Positions 11,557 to 21,710 are shown, counted from the first letter of the stretch. The stretch: DNA of 64,000 nt from Rhodoplanes tepidamans (GCF_030813915.1 NZ_JAUSUJ010000001.1:124001-188000), one strand, 5' to 3'. Numbers and translations: made by a program. The notes: a model not told the origin generated them from the letters alone.

Positions 11557-13164
11557 ATGACGACCGATGAGCTGTTTGCGTCCTTTCCGGCCCCTCCACA
11601 GCCCCCGGTGACAGCCATGCCGACCGCGACGCTCGCGAGACCGCTCCGCATCAAGGTCCACACGGACGACAACGTCGCCATCGTCGCCAACTCGGGCGGT
11701 TTGCCGGCCGGCACCGTGTTCGACGACGGGCTCACCCTGGTCGACCACGTGCCGCAGGGACACAAGGTGGCGCTGGAGGACATCCCGGAGGGCGGCGTCG
11801 TGCGCCGCTACGGCGAGGTCATCGGCCATGCCGACCGGCCGCTGCCGAAAGGCTGCTGGATCGACGAGTTCTCGGTGCGCCTGCCGGCCCCGCCCGTGCT
11901 GGAGGAGCTGCCGCTCGCCACCCGGGTGCCGCCCGACCTGCCGCCGCTCGAGGGCTACACGTTCGACGGCTACCGCAATCCCGACGGCTCGGTCGGCACC
12001 CGCAACATTCTCGGCCTCTCGACCAGCGTGCACTGCGTCGCCGGCACGGTCGACTACGTGGTGCGGCTGATCAAGGAGCGGCTCCTGCCGCGCTACCCGA
12101 ACGTCGACGACGTGGTCGGCCTCAACCATCTCTACGGCTGCGGCGTCGCCATCGCCGCGCCGGCCGCCGTGGTGCCGATCCGGGCGCTGCAGAACATCGC
12201 GCTCAACCCGAACTTCGGCGGCGAGATCATGGTCGTCTCGCTCGGCTGCGAGAAGCTGCAGCCGGAGCGTCTGGTCCCCGAGGCCTACGCGGGCGAGGCC
12301 GACGACACGATCGTGCGCATGCAGGACGAGCGCTTCACCGGCTTCCAGGCGATGGTCGACGCGATCCTGGCGACCGCCGAGCGGCATCTCGACAAGCTGA
12401 ATCGGCGTAGGCGCGAGCCGGTGCCGGCCTCCGAGCTGGTGGTCGGCATGCAGTGCGGCGGCTCCGACGCCTTCTCGGGCGTCACCGCGAACCCGGCAGT
12501 CGGCTTCTGCTCGGACCTCCTGGTACGGGCCGGCGCCACCGTGATGTTCTCCGAGGTGACCGAGGTGCGCGACGCCGTGCATCTGCTCACCCCGCGCTGC
12601 AAGACGGAAGAGATCGGCCGCGCCCTGATCCGCGAGATGGACTGGTACGACCGCTATCTCGCCGCCGGCGAGACCGACCGCAGCGCCAACCCGACGCCCG
12701 GCAACAAGAAGGGCGGCCTCGCCAACATCGTCGAGAAGGCGCTCGGCTCGATCGCCAAGTCCGGCACCAGCGCGATCTCGGCCGTGCTGGCGCCGGGCGA
12801 GAAGGCGACCACCCGGGGCCTGATCTTCGCGGCGACGCCGGCCTCCGACTTCGTGTGCGGCACCATGCAGCTCGCCTCCGGCATCACGCTGCAGGTGTTC
12901 ACCACGGGCCGCGGCACCCCCTACGGCCTCGCCGCCGTGCCGGTGATCAAGATGGCGACCCGCAAGGACCTGTCGGCGCGCTGGCACGACCTGATCGACA
13001 TCGACGCCGGCCGCATCGCGACCGGCGAGAAGACCATCGAGGAGATCGGGTGGGAGCTGTTCCACCTGCTGCTCGACGTCGCCTCGGGCCGCAAGAAGCC
13101 GTGGTCCGACCACTGGGGCCTGCACAACGCGCTGGCCGTCTTCAACCCCGCGCCGGTGACCTGA
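11557..13164 (+). CDS. garD: UxaA/GarD family sugar-acid dehydratase (probable galactarate dehydratase)
   Basis: Probably dehydrates galactarate to 5-keto-4-deoxy-glucarate in the cytosol; the family is iron-dependent. The N-terminal SAF-like domain ([18 protein letters not shown], then [13 protein letters not shown]) is followed by the large UxaA domain with [15 protein letters not shown], a GLNHLYGCG segment and conserved cysteines in [19 protein letters not shown] and DFVCGTM. Two starts are possible: ATG 11557 (535 aa, weak AAGG 4 nt away) or ATG 11617 (515 aa, GGTGA 7 nt away), the latter closer to the family length of about 520. The gene symbol rests on its partners gudD/garL/garR; an altronate dehydratase role is less likely here. 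Confidence 0.82.
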   Translation: MTTDELFASFPAPPQPPVTAMPTATLARPLRIKVHTDDNVAIVANSGGLPAGTVFDDGLTLVDHVPQGHKVALEDIPEGGVVRRYGEVIGHADRPLPKGCWIDEFSVRLPAPPVLEELPLATRVPPDLPPLEGYTFDGYRNPDGSVGTRNILGLSTSVHCVAGTVDYVVRLIKERLLPRYPNVDDVVGLNHLYGCGVAIAAPAAVVPIRALQNIALNPNFGGEIMVVSLGCEKLQPERLVPEAYAGEADDTIVRMQDERFTGFQAMVDAILATAERHLDKLNRRRREPVPASELVVGMQCGGSDAFSGVTANPAVGFCSDLLVRAGATVMFSEVTEVRDAVHLLTPRCKTEEIGRALIREMDWYDRYLAAGETDRSANPTPGNKKGGLANIVEKALGSIAKSGTSAISAVLAPGEKATTRGLIFAATPASDFVCGTMQLASGITLQVFTTGRGTPYGLAAVPVIKMATRKDLSARWHDLIDIDAGRIATGEKTIEEIGWELFHLLLDVASGRKKPWSDHWGLHNALAVFNPAPVT

Positions 13165-13238
13165 GGCCGCCGACGCCGCCAACCGAAGCACCTCTGTTCG
13201 AGAGACACGTCACATCCACGGTCCGTCCGGAGATCGCC

Positions 13239-14282
13239 ATGATCCATCGTGAAGACGACAGCACCGATCGAACGACCACGTCCCGCCGCGCCGTCCTGGC
13301 CGGCATCGGCGCCGCGGCGCTCGCCGCCTCCGCCACGCCGGCCGGCGCCGGCTGGGAGCCGTCGACCCGCATCCCGGATCCGGCCGTCAAGGTTCTCGAT
13401 CCCTCGTTCCGCAAGTCCTGGGTGTTCTCCGCGACGGTCGAGCGCATCGCCACCGGCTTCCGCTGGGCCGAGGGTCCGGTGTGGATGGGCGACTGGCGCT
13501 GCCTGCTGTGGAGCGACGTCACCGGCGACGCGATCATGCGCTGGGACGAGATCACCGGCCGCGTCACCGCCTACCGCAAGCCGTCGAACTTCTCCAACGG
13601 CAACACCCGCGACCGCAGCGGCCGCCTGGTCACCTGCGAGCACCAGACCCGGCGGGTGGTCCGCACCGAGATCGACGGCTCGATCACGACCGTCGCCGAC
13701 CGCTTCGAGGGCAAGCCGTTCAACTCGCCGAACGACATCGTCTCGCATTCGGACGGCGCGATCTGGTTCACGGATCCGGCCTTCGGCCCTAACCCGTCGG
13801 AGCGGATGGCGAAGCCCGAACTGCCCCACACGGTCTACCGGGTGGCGCCGGACGGCCGCGTGACCGCGGTGGCGACCGACATCGTCGGCCCCAACGGCCT
13901 GTGCTTCTCGCCCGAAGAGTCGAAGCTCTACGTCGTCGAGGGGCGCACGACCCCCCGCAAGGTCCGCGTCTTCGACGTGGTCGAGAAGGGGACGAAGCTG
14001 GCCAACAGCCGCGTGCTGCTCGAGGCGGCCGACGGCGGCACCCTGGACGGCCTGCGCTGCGACGCCGACGGCAATCTGTGGTGCGGCTGGGGGCAGGGGA
14101 CCGACGAGCTCGACGGCGTGCGGGTGTTCAATTCCGACGGCAAGGCGCTCGCTCACATCTCGCTGCCGGAGCGCTGCGCCAATCTCTGCTTCGGCGGCAT
14201 CAACCACGACCGCCTGTTCATGGCGTCGACCCACTCGATCTACTCGCTGATGACCAATGCGCGGGGCGCCACCCTCTGGTGA
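13239..14282 (+). CDS. SMP-30/gluconolactonase family protein, exported by Tat
   Basis: Six-bladed beta-propeller lactonase of 347 aa. The N-terminus carries a twin-arginine signal (TTSRRAVLAGIGAAALAAS, then an AGA cleavage region), so the enzyme should act in the periplasm. Conserved propeller segments are RWAEGPVWMGDW (metal-binding Glu), KPFNSPNDIV (the N-D pair), GPNGLCFSPEESKLYVVE and LDGLRCDADGNLWCGWGQG. In this operon the likely substrate is a lactone of glucarate or galactarate, opened before uptake; this is inferred. The start at ATG 13239 retains the complete Tat signal. It lies 74 bp downstream of garD. Confidence 0.87.
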   Translation: MIHREDDSTDRTTTSRRAVLAGIGAAALAASATPAGAGWEPSTRIPDPAVKVLDPSFRKSWVFSATVERIATGFRWAEGPVWMGDWRCLLWSDVTGDAIMRWDEITGRVTAYRKPSNFSNGNTRDRSGRLVTCEHQTRRVVRTEIDGSITTVADRFEGKPFNSPNDIVSHSDGAIWFTDPAFGPNPSERMAKPELPHTVYRVAPDGRVTAVATDIVGPNGLCFSPEESKLYVVEGRTTPRKVRVFDVVEKGTKLANSRVLLEAADGGTLDGLRCDADGNLWCGWGQGTDELDGVRVFNSDGKALAHISLPERCANLCFGGINHDRLFMASTHSIYSLMTNARGATLW

Positions 14283-14340
14283 GGGACGCCGACAAGACGC
14301 TTCTCGATCACGCAACAAGAACCCCCGGGAGAAACGCGAC

Positions 14341-15327
14341 ATGACCACCGAGATCAACCGGCGCACGATCCTCGCCCTGGCGGGCGGCGCCGCCACGCTC
14401 GCACTCGTTCCCGCCCCGGCCTTCGCGGCATGGCCCGACAAGGCCGTGACCGTGGTGGTGCCGTTCCCGCCCGGCGGCTCGACCGACATGGTTGCCCGCC
14501 AGATCGGCCAGAAGCTCAACGAGCGGCTCGGCCAGCCCTTCGTGGTGGAGAACCGCTCCGGCGCCACCGGCGCCATCGGAGCCACCACGGTGGCCCGCGC
14601 GCAGCCCGACGGCTACACCTTCATGGTGGCGTCGATCGGCGTCTACGCCACCAATCCGTTCCTGCAGCCCCGGCTGCAATACGATCCGCTGAAGGACTTC
14701 GACCTGCTGACGGTGGCGGTGCGGGCCCCGAACGTGCTGGTCGCCAATCCCAAGTTCCCGGCCAACACGGTCGCCGAGCTGGTCGCCGAGCTGAAGAAGC
14801 GGCCCGGCAAGATCTCGTTCGCCAGCTCGGGCGCCGGCTCGTCCGATCATCTCACCGCGGCGCTGTTCTGGCAGAAGACCGGCACGGCCGGGCTGCACGT
14901 CCCGTATCGCGGCGGCGCCCCGGCGATCAGCGACCTCGTCGCCGGCCACGTCGACGTGTCGTTCCAGAACATCAACGCGGTGATCAGCCAGATCAAGGGC
15001 GGCAACCTCAAGGTGCTCGCCGTGACGGGAGACAAGCGCTCGCCGCTGCTGCCCAACATCCCGACGCTGTCGGAGGCCGGCGTCGCCGGCGCCGACGTGT
15101 TCTCGTGGCAGGCGGTCGCCGCGCCCAAGGGCCTGCCGGCCGACGTCAGGGCGAAGCTGCATTCCGAGATCGTCGCCGCGCTCAATTCGCCCGACGTTCG
15201 CCCCCGCATGGAGGAGATCGGCTTCGAGATCGTCGCCAACACGCCGGAGCAGTTCCGCGAGTTCCTGACCCAGGAGCTCGCGCGCTGGAAAGAGGTCATC
15301 ACGGTCGGGAAGATCTCGATCGAATAA
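14341..15327 (+). CDS. TctC/Bug family periplasmic substrate-binding protein
   Basis: Solute-binding component of a tripartite tricarboxylate (TTT) transporter, 328 aa. The signal peptide contains NRRTILALAGGAATLALVPA with cleavage after AFA. Family motifs are VPFPPGGSTDMVAR, VVENRSGATGAIG, PYRGGAPAISDLVAGHVD and LPNIPTLSEAG. No tctA/tctB genes lie beside it; the membrane pair at 45 kb or another elsewhere might serve it. Position in the operon suggests it binds galactarate, glucarate or a lactone. An AGAAACGCGAC stretch precedes the ATG. Confidence 0.88.
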   Translation: MTTEINRRTILALAGGAATLALVPAPAFAAWPDKAVTVVVPFPPGGSTDMVARQIGQKLNERLGQPFVVENRSGATGAIGATTVARAQPDGYTFMVASIGVYATNPFLQPRLQYDPLKDFDLLTVAVRAPNVLVANPKFPANTVAELVAELKKRPGKISFASSGAGSSDHLTAALFWQKTGTAGLHVPYRGGAPAISDLVAGHVDVSFQNINAVISQIKGGNLKVLAVTGDKRSPLLPNIPTLSEAGVAGADVFSWQAVAAPKGLPADVRAKLHSEIVAALNSPDVRPRMEEIGFEIVANTPEQFREFLTQELARWKEVITVGKISIE

Positions 15328-15354
15328 GCGAGGGAGCGGAGCGAACGGCTTCGG

Positions 15355-15462
15355 GTCATTCCGGGGCGCCGCGCAGCGGCGAACCCGGAATCCAGCCCGG
15401 AAATCGAAGTGTGCCGCTGGATTCCGGGTTCGCGGACCTCACGGTCCGCGCCCCGGAATGAC
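15355..15462. repeat. Palindromic repeat family A, copy 4
   Basis: A 108-bp element from GTCATTCCGGGGCGCC to GCGCCCCGGAATGAC, located inside the sugar-acid operon between the binding protein and gudD. In mRNA it would fold into a long hairpin that could stabilise or attenuate the distal part of the transcript. Confidence 0.82.
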
Positions 15463-15516
15463 GGGAATTGAACGATACGCGAGCCGAGGGACGGCATCGC
15501 GCAGGAGAGAGACGCC

Positions 15517-16884
15517 ATGACCACCAAGGACGCGGGCGCCACGAAGGAGAACTCGGCCACGGGCACCCCGGTCGTCACAGCCGTGCGGGTCGTGCCGGTC
15601 GCCGGGCGCGACAGCATGCTGCTCAATCTGAGCGGCGCGCACGGGCCGTTCTTCACCCGCAACCTGGTGATCCTGACCGACTCGGCCGGCCATACCGGCG
15701 TCGGCGAGGTGCCGGGCGGCGAGAAGATCCGGCAGACGCTGGAGGACGCGGCGCCGCTCCTGATCGGCAGGCCGATCGGCGCGTACAACGCCATCCTGAA
15801 CAGCGTGCGGAAGACTTTCGCGGCGCGCGACGCCGGCGGCCGCGGCGTCCAGACCTTCGACCTGCGCGTCACCATCCACGCCGTGACGGCGCTCGAGTCG
15901 GCGCTGCTCGACCTGCTCGGCCAGCATCTCGGCGTGCCGGTGGCGGCGCTGCTCGGCGAGGGCCAGCAGCGCGACGCCGTCGACGTGCTCGGCTATCTGT
16001 TCTACGTCGGCGATCGCAACAAGACGCCGCTGCCCTACGAGGCACCGTCCGGACAGGGCGACGACTGGCAGACGCTCCGCCACGAGGTCGCGCTGACCCC
16101 GGAGGCGGTGGTGCGGCTCGCCGAGGCTGCCGAGGCCCGCTACGGGTTTCGCGATTTCAAGCTGAAGGGCGGCGTGCTCTCGGGCGACGAGGAGGTCGCG
16201 GCCGTGACGGCGCTGAAGGCCCGCTTTCCGGCGGCCCGCATCACGCTCGATCCGAACGGCGCCTGGCCGCTCGCCGAGGCGATCCGCCTGTGCAAGGGGC
16301 TCGGCCACGTGCTCGCCTATGCCGAGGACCCGTGCGGCGCCGAGGAGGGCTTCTCCGGCCGCGAGGTGATGGCCGAGTTCCGCCGCGCCACCGGCCTGCC
16401 GACGGCCACCAACATGATCGCCACCGACTGGCGCGAGATGGCCCATTCGCTCGTCCTGCAGTCCGTCGACATCCCGCTCGCCGACCCGCATTTCTGGACC
16501 CTGCAGGGCTCGGTGCGGGTGGCGCAGATCTGCCGCGAGTTCGGGCTCACCTGGGGCTCGCACTCCAACAACCACTTCGACGTGTCGCTCGCGATGTTCA
16601 CTCACGTGGCGGCGGCGGCGCCCGGCCGCGTCACCGCCATCGACACCCACTGGATCTGGCAGGACGGCCAGTTCCTCACCCGCGACCCGCTGCAGATCGT
16701 CGGCGGGCGGATCGCGGTGCCCGAGGCGCCCGGCCTCGGCGTCACGCTCGACATGGACGCCGTCGAGGCGGCGCACCGGCTCTACCAGGAGCACGGCCTC
16801 GGCGCCCGCGACGACGCCGTCGCCATGCAGTATCTCGTCCCGGGCTGGACGTTCGACCGCAAGAAGCCCTGCCTCGTGCGCTGA
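15517..16884 (+). CDS. gudD: Glucarate dehydratase GudD
   Basis: Mg2+-dependent enolase-superfamily enzyme that converts D-glucarate to 5-keto-4-deoxy-D-glucarate. The 455 aa match the family. Seen are the KxK acid/base motif in DFKLKGG (Lys215, Lys217), the metal-site segments TLDPNG and [11 protein letters not shown], and the catalytic His/Asp region GSHSNNHFD. The start at ATG 15517 is preceded by AGGAGAGA. The 54-bp gap to the upstream repeat leaves room for an internal promoter, but none is evident. Its product is the substrate of the next gene. Confidence 0.95.
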   Translation: MTTKDAGATKENSATGTPVVTAVRVVPVAGRDSMLLNLSGAHGPFFTRNLVILTDSAGHTGVGEVPGGEKIRQTLEDAAPLLIGRPIGAYNAILNSVRKTFAARDAGGRGVQTFDLRVTIHAVTALESALLDLLGQHLGVPVAALLGEGQQRDAVDVLGYLFYVGDRNKTPLPYEAPSGQGDDWQTLRHEVALTPEAVVRLAEAAEARYGFRDFKLKGGVLSGDEEVAAVTALKARFPAARITLDPNGAWPLAEAIRLCKGLGHVLAYAEDPCGAEEGFSGREVMAEFRRATGLPTATNMIATDWREMAHSLVLQSVDIPLADPHFWTLQGSVRVAQICREFGLTWGSHSNNHFDVSLAMFTHVAAAAPGRVTAIDTHWIWQDGQFLTRDPLQIVGGRIAVPEAPGLGVTLDMDAVEAAHRLYQEHGLGARDDAVAMQYLVPGWTFDRKKPCLVR

Positions 16885-16923
16885 TCCCGCCGCACCGACT
16901 TCCGCAAGAGCAACGGACCCACG

Positions 16924-17709
16924 ATGACCACTCCCTACTGTCCCTTTCCCAATCAGTTCCGCGCCGACATCAGGTCCGGCAAGACCGTGATCGGCTGCTG
17001 GGCGTCGCTGGCGAGCCCGATCACCACCGAGATCCTGGGACTCGCCGGCTTCGACTGGATTCTGCTCGACGCCGAGCACTCGCCCAACGACGTGCTGAGC
17101 CTGGTGCCGCAGCTGATGGCGCTCAAGGACAGCGCCTCGGCGCCGGTCGTGCGGCCGCCCTGGAACGAGCCCGTGATCCTCAAGCGGCTGCTCGACATCG
17201 GCTTCCACAACTTCCTCATCCCCTACATCGAGACCGTCGAGGAGGCCGAGCGCGCCGTCGCCTCCACCCGCTATCCGCCGCAGGGCTTTCGCGGCGTGTC
17301 GATCGCCCAGCGCAGCAACAACTACGGGACCCTCAACCCGAAGGGCTACTTCCCGGCCATCAACGACAACATCACGGTGCTGCTGCAGATCGAGACCCGC
17401 AAGGGCGTCGAGGCCGTCGACGCGATCGCGTCCGTCGACGGCGTCGACGGCTTGTTCGTCGGGCCGAACGACCTCGCCGCCGCCTATGGTCACCTCGCGA
17501 ACCCGGGCCATCCCGAGGTGCAGGCGGTGATCCGGCACGTGTTCGACCGCGCCCGCGCGGCCGGCAAGGCGGCCGGCATCCTCACCGGCGTCGAGGCGGA
17601 GGCGCGCCGCTATCTCGAATGGGGCGCCACCTTCGTCGCGGTCGGCAGCGACCTCGGCCTGTTCCGCGGTGCCACCCAGGCGCTGCGCGACAAGTTCAAG
17701 GCGGGCTGA
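16924..17709 (+). CDS. garL: 2-dehydro-3-deoxyglucarate aldolase family (GarL/HpaI)
   Basis: Class II aldolase that cleaves 5-keto-4-deoxy-D-glucarate to pyruvate and tartronate semialdehyde. The 261 aa carry the HpaI/GarL pattern: [20 protein letters not shown], the catalytic [10 protein letters not shown], the [14 protein letters not shown] strand, a metal-binding Glu in [14 protein letters not shown], and the [12 protein letters not shown] segment. Position directly between gudD and garR supports GarL over HpaI specificity. The ATG at 16924 is the first codon of the conserved N-terminus. Confidence 0.92.
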   Translation: MTTPYCPFPNQFRADIRSGKTVIGCWASLASPITTEILGLAGFDWILLDAEHSPNDVLSLVPQLMALKDSASAPVVRPPWNEPVILKRLLDIGFHNFLIPYIETVEEAERAVASTRYPPQGFRGVSIAQRSNNYGTLNPKGYFPAINDNITVLLQIETRKGVEAVDAIASVDGVDGLFVGPNDLAAAYGHLANPGHPEVQAVIRHVFDRARAAGKAAGILTGVEAEARRYLEWGATFVAVGSDLGLFRGATQALRDKFKAG

Positions 17710-17801
17710 ATTCGACCGGGGGCGGGCCGCGCCCGCCGCACGTTCCACCAACGACGCCGCGCCGCGAAAACCGCGTCGGCACACCTCCGAAGGAGAACCA
17801 C

Positions 17802-18698
17802 ATGAGCAAGATCGGTTTCGTCGGCCTCGGCATCATGGGCACGCCGATGGCGGCCCACCTGATCGCCGCCGGCCATCAGCTGTTCCTCTACGACCTGCGG
17901 CCGCCGAAGGCGGAGCTGACCGACAAGGGCGCCGTCGCCTGCGCGTCCGGCAAGGAGGTCGCGGAGAAGTCCGACATCGTCTTCGTCATGGTCCCGGACA
18001 CGCCGGACGTGGGCAAGGCGCTGTTCTCCGAGGCCGGCATCGCGGCCGGCCTGTCGAAGGGCAAGATCGTCGTCGACATGAGCTCGATCTCGCCGATCGA
18101 GACCAAGGAGTATGCCGCCAGGGTCGAGGCGCTCGGCTGCGAGTATCTCGACGCGCCGGTGTCGGGCGGCGAGGTCGGCGCCAGGCAGGCGTCGCTCACC
18201 ATCATGGTCGGCGGCAAGCAGGCCGTCTTCGACACCGTCAAGCCGCTGTTCGAGCTGATGGGCAAGAACATCACCCTGGTCGGCGGCACCGCGGCCGGCC
18301 AGACCTGCAAGGTGGCGAACCAGATCATCGTCGCGCTGACCATCGAGGCGGTCGGCGAGGCGCTCCTGTTCGCCGCGCGGGCGGGCGCCGATCCGGCCAA
18401 GGTGCGCCAGGCCCTGATGGGCGGCTTCGCCAACTCGCGCATCCTCGAGTTGCACGGCGACCGCATGGTGAAGCGCACCTTCGACCCGGGCTTCCGGATC
18501 GAGCTGCACCAGAAGGACCTCAACCTCGCCCTCTCGGCGGCCAAGAAGATGGGCCTCAGCCTGCCCAACACGGCGACTGCCCAGGAGCTGTTCAACGCCT
18601 GCGCGGCGCATGGCGGCTCCACCTGGGACCACTCCGGCATGGTGAAGGCGCTCGAGCTGCTGGCCAACTTCGAGATCGGCCAGACCCCGAAGAGCTGA
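17802..18698 (+). CDS. garR: Tartronate semialdehyde reductase GarR
   Basis: NAD(P)H-dependent beta-hydroxyacid dehydrogenase reducing tartronate semialdehyde to D-glycerate, 298 aa. It has the Rossmann motif GLGIMGTPMA (residues 8-17), the substrate motif DAPVSGGEVGA, the catalytic-lysine region GQTCKVANQ and the C-terminal KDLNLAL helix. AAGGAGAA lies 7 nt before the ATG at 17802, the best ribosome site in the operon. It is the last gene before the terminator at 18882. Confidence 0.95.
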   Translation: MSKIGFVGLGIMGTPMAAHLIAAGHQLFLYDLRPPKAELTDKGAVACASGKEVAEKSDIVFVMVPDTPDVGKALFSEAGIAAGLSKGKIVVDMSSISPIETKEYAARVEALGCEYLDAPVSGGEVGARQASLTIMVGGKQAVFDTVKPLFELMGKNITLVGGTAAGQTCKVANQIIVALTIEAVGEALLFAARAGADPAKVRQALMGGFANSRILELHGDRMVKRTFDPGFRIELHQKDLNLALSAAKKMGLSLPNTATAQELFNACAAHGGSTWDHSGMVKALELLANFEIGQTPKS

Positions 18699-18881
18699 GG
18701 TTCGGCGCGGAGCCGCTCCGCCCCGCCGGGCCGGCGCTCCGCCCTCTTTCCCTCTCCCCTCGCGGGAGACGGTAAGGCTGACGTCGCACCCTCGCGACCG
18801 CCGCCCGGCCGACCGCTTCTCCTGGCGGGGACCGGGCGGTGACTGCCAGACGCGCCGCGGTCCGGCGCGGTCGGTCACTGC

Positions 18882-18908
18882 GGCCGGGCGAAAGCCCGGC
18901 CGATTTTG
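18882..18908 (+). terminator. Terminator of the sugar-acid operon
   Basis: An 8-bp perfect stem GGCCGGGC / GCCCGGCC closed by a GAAA tetraloop and followed by GATTTTGTG. The interval before it (18699-18881) holds only a fragment related to the CTCTCCCC repeat family (about 18745-18775) and no gene. Confidence 0.85.
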
Positions 18909-18916
18909 TGTGGATC

Positions 18917-19034
18917 GTCATTCCGGGGCGCGCCGAAGGCGCGAGCCCGGAATCCATACCCCCTGTGTCGGGGCTCACGACAGACCGGGCGTATGGATCC
19001 CAGGCTCGGCGCTGACGCGCCGCCCCGGGATGAC
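18917..19034. repeat. Palindromic repeat family A, copy 5 (diverged centre)
   Basis: The outer arm GTCATTCCGGGGCGCGCC and the distal CGCCCCGGGATGACC pair, but the inner arms read GGAATCCATACC and GTATGGATCCCAGG instead of the GGATTCCGGG type. It is therefore a sub-variant of the family. Confidence 0.7.
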
Positions 19035-19065
19035 CGGGAAGACGTGCGAAGCGCTCCGGCCGCGC

Positions 19066-19755
19066 TCACCACTCCAGCGGCTGGCCGTCGTGGTTGTAGA
19101 AGCCGCCGGTCTGCTCGACGGTCAGCGCGTCGATCAGGGCGACGAGGCCGCGGGTGGACTGGGCGACCGTGAGGGCGGCGCCCTTGCCGCCCATGTCGGT
19201 CTTCACCCAGCCGGGATGCACCACCACCACGGTGACGCCGGCCGGCCGCAGCTCGGCGGCGAGCCCCTGCATCACCTTGTTCACGGCCGCCTTCGAGGTG
19301 CGGTAGGCGACGTCGCCGGCGCCGCCGCCGGTGAGCTGGCCCATGATGCTCGACACCGTCACGATCCGCGGCCGCTCGCCGCGCCTCAGGTTCGGCAGCA
19401 GCGCCTGGGCGACCCGCAGCGGCGCCAGCGTGTTGATCGCCAGCGCCTGCGCGAAGCCGTCGAAGTCCATGTCGAGGGCGCTCTGGCGATCGGGGCCGCG
19501 GATGCCGGCATTGTTGATCAGCACGTCGATCGGCTGCCCGTCGAGGGCGGCGGCGAGCGTCGCGACCGAATCCGGATCGCCGACGTCGAGCCGGTGCGGC
19601 GTGATCAGGTCCGAATGGCGGCCGGCGAGCGCGGCGAGGTCGGGCGCGGCGGGATCGCGGGCGCAGGCGAGCACGCGGTCGCCGCGGGCGGCGAGCCGCT
19701 CGACGAGGCCGAGGCCGATGCCCCGGCTCGCCCCGGTGATCAGGAACGTGGTCAT
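19066..19755 (-). CDS. Short-chain dehydrogenase/reductase (SDR)
   Basis: Classical SDR oxidoreductase of 229 aa with the NAD(P) motif TGASRGIGLG near the N-terminus, LDVGDPDSV, NNAGIRG, the catalytic Ser in VSSIMGQ and the Tyr/Lys pair in YRTSKAAVNK. It ends with HPGWVKTDMGGKGA and GGFYNHDGQPLEW, a pattern common in the carbonyl-reductase-like or CsgA-like SDRs. Substrate is unknown. Its ATG overlaps the stop of the upstream peptidase gene by four bases (ATGA, 19752-19755), so the two are translationally coupled. Confidence 0.9.
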   Translation of the reverse strand: MTTFLITGASRGIGLGLVERLAARGDRVLACARDPAAPDLAALAGRHSDLITPHRLDVGDPDSVATLAAALDGQPIDVLINNAGIRGPDRQSALDMDFDGFAQALAINTLAPLRVAQALLPNLRRGERPRIVTVSSIMGQLTGGGAGDVAYRTSKAAVNKVMQGLAAELRPAGVTVVVVHPGWVKTDMGGKGAALTVAQSTRGLVALIDALTVEQTGGFYNHDGQPLEW

Positions 19756-21599
19756 GTGGTTACTCCAGCGAATGCGGCGACCGGCCGCGTCGCGTGCGCG
19801 AGCCAGTCGCGGGTCGAGGGATCGAGATCGGGCGACAGCGTCTCCCGAACTCTCTCGTGATAGGCGTCGAGCCAGGCGATCTCGTCGGCGCTCATCAGCG
19901 CCGGGGCGACGAGCCGCAGGTCGATCGGCGCCAGCGTCAGCGTCTCGAAGGCGTTGAGCGGCTTCTCGGCGCCCGCGACGGCGGGCGCCTCGGTCACCAG
20001 CAGCAGGTTCTCGATGCGGATGCCGTAGGCGCCGGTCCTGTAGTAGCCCGGCTCGTCGGAGAGGATCATGCCGCGGGAAAGCGGCGTGGTGCCGAGCTTG
20101 GAGATGCGGGCCGGCCCCTCGTGCACCGACAGGTAGCTGCCGATGCCGTGGCCGGTGCCGTGGTCGAAGTCGAGCCCGGCCGACCACAGGAACATGCGGG
20201 CGAAGCTGTCGAGCTGGGCGCCCGTGGTGCCGTCCGGGAACACGGCGCGGGCGACCGCGACGTGGCCCTTGAGCACGCGGGTGAAGCGGTCGCGCATCTC
20301 GTCGGTCGGCGGGCCGATCGCCACCGTGCGGGTCACGTCGGTGGTGCCGTCGACATACTGGGCGCCGGAGTCGATCAGGAACAGCTCGCCCGGGCCCAGC
20401 CGCCGGTTGGTCCTGCGCGTCACCCGGTAGTGGACGATGGCGCCGTTCGGGCCGGCGCCGGCGATGCTCGGGAACGACACGTCCTCGAGCTGGCCGGTGT
20501 CGGCGCGGAACTGCTCCAGCGCCTCGACGGCGTCGATCTCGGTCAGCGTGCCGCCGGCGGCGGCGCCGTCGAGCCAGGCGAGGAAGCGCACGAGGGCGAC
20601 ACCGTCGCGGCGATGCGCGGCGCGGGCGCCGTCGATCTCGGTGGCGTTCTTCACCGCCTTCATCAGGGCGATGGGATCGGCGCCGCGCGAGACCTTGCCG
20701 CCGGCGTCGCGGACGATGCGGGCGATCGCGTCGGCGCCGGTCGCGTCGTCGATGCGGACCGCGGCGCCCGACGCGGCGAGCCGCGCGAGATCCGTCTCGA
20801 AGGCGTCGGGGTCGGGCAGGTCGGCGAGCCCGGCCAGCGCCTCGCGCACGGCCGGCCCGACCTTGCGCGGGTCGACATAGAGGGCGGCGCGCCCGTCCAC
20901 CGGCACGACCGCGGTGGCCAGCGGCAGCGGCGTGTGGGCGACGTCGCTGCCGCGGATGTTGAACAGCCAGGCGACGGCGTGCGGGTCGGAGACGACCAGG
21001 GCGTGGAGGCGGGCGCCGCGCAGCGCCTCGCGCAGGCGGGCGAGCTTGTCGAGCGCCGGCTCGCCGGCGTGCCGGGTGTCGTGCATCACCACCGGGCCGA
21101 GCGGCGGCGCCGGGCGGTCGGTCCACACCGCGTCGATCGGGTTTCCGGCCAGCGGGACGAGGGTGCCGCCGGCCGCCTCGCAGGCGGCGGCGAGCTTCTC
21201 GGCGCCCCGCACCGTGTGGAGCCACGGATCGTAGCCGAGCCGCGCGCCGGCCGGCAGGCTGGCCTCGATCCAGTCGGACGGCGGCGTCTCGGTCAGATGG
21301 GCGATCTCGAACAGCGCGGGATCGACCTGCTCGGCCGCCTGCAGGGTATAGCGGCCGTCGACGAACAGCACGGCACGGTCGGCCAGCACGACGGCGGTGC
21401 CGGCCGAGCCGGTGAAGCCGGTGAGCCAGGCCAGCCGCTCGTCGGCGGGCGGCACGTATTCGTTCTGGTAGCGGTCGGCGCGCGGCACCACGACGCCGTC
21501 GAGCCCGTGGCGGGCGAGTTCGGCCCGCAGGGCCGCGAGGCGGGGACGAGTCGCGGCCGGATCGGCCGGATCGTCGAAACTCTGGAATCGGGAGGGCAT
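19752..21599 (-). CDS. pepP: Aminopeptidase P family metallopeptidase (Xaa-Pro, M24B)
   Basis: Dinuclear metal peptidase that removes an N-terminal residue before proline. The 615 aa correspond to the long aminopeptidase P type, with two creatinase-like N-terminal domains and a C-terminal pita-bread domain. Metal ligands are visible in LIDSGAQYVDGTTDVTRT (two Asp), GTGHGIGSYLSVHEGP (His), ILSDEPGYY and RIENLLLV (Glu residues). CCCTCC complements upstream give a GGAGGG-like Shine-Dalgarno next to the ATG at 21599. It forms an operon with the SDR. The gene symbol is generic. Confidence 0.92.
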   Translation of the reverse strand: MPSRFQSFDDPADPAATRPRLAALRAELARHGLDGVVVPRADRYQNEYVPPADERLAWLTGFTGSAGTAVVLADRAVLFVDGRYTLQAAEQVDPALFEIAHLTETPPSDWIEASLPAGARLGYDPWLHTVRGAEKLAAACEAAGGTLVPLAGNPIDAVWTDRPAPPLGPVVMHDTRHAGEPALDKLARLREALRGARLHALVVSDPHAVAWLFNIRGSDVAHTPLPLATAVVPVDGRAALYVDPRKVGPAVREALAGLADLPDPDAFETDLARLAASGAAVRIDDATGADAIARIVRDAGGKVSRGADPIALMKAVKNATEIDGARAAHRRDGVALVRFLAWLDGAAAGGTLTEIDAVEALEQFRADTGQLEDVSFPSIAGAGPNGAIVHYRVTRRTNRRLGPGELFLIDSGAQYVDGTTDVTRTVAIGPPTDEMRDRFTRVLKGHVAVARAVFPDGTTGAQLDSFARMFLWSAGLDFDHGTGHGIGSYLSVHEGPARISKLGTTPLSRGMILSDEPGYYRTGAYGIRIENLLLVTEAPAVAGAEKPLNAFETLTLAPIDLRLVAPALMSADEIAWLDAYHERVRETLSPDLDPSTRDWLAHATRPVAAFAGVTT

Positions 21600-21698
21600 G
21601 GCGCGAGGCTATCGGTGCGGCGCCGGCGCGGCAATGCCGCGCGGCGTACCGGCGCCGCACCCGGCAGGGTCGCGGGCCGCGATGCGGCATTCCGGTAT

Positions 21699-21710
21699 GG
21701 CAGCCATGCA
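21699..21710. promoter_or_regulatory. Shared upstream motif, copy 1
   Basis: The 12-mer GGCAGCCATGCA preceded by GATGCGGCATTCCGGTAT lies about 230 bp before the small orphan gene at 21937. The same 12-mer in a similar setting precedes the orphan gene at 22631. Function is unknown. Confidence 0.35.

Noticed and set aside
12453-13238. In-frame extension of the SMP-30 gene into garD
   Set aside because: It overlaps garD in another frame and would bury the Tat signal; the ATG at 13239 gives a proper signal peptide.
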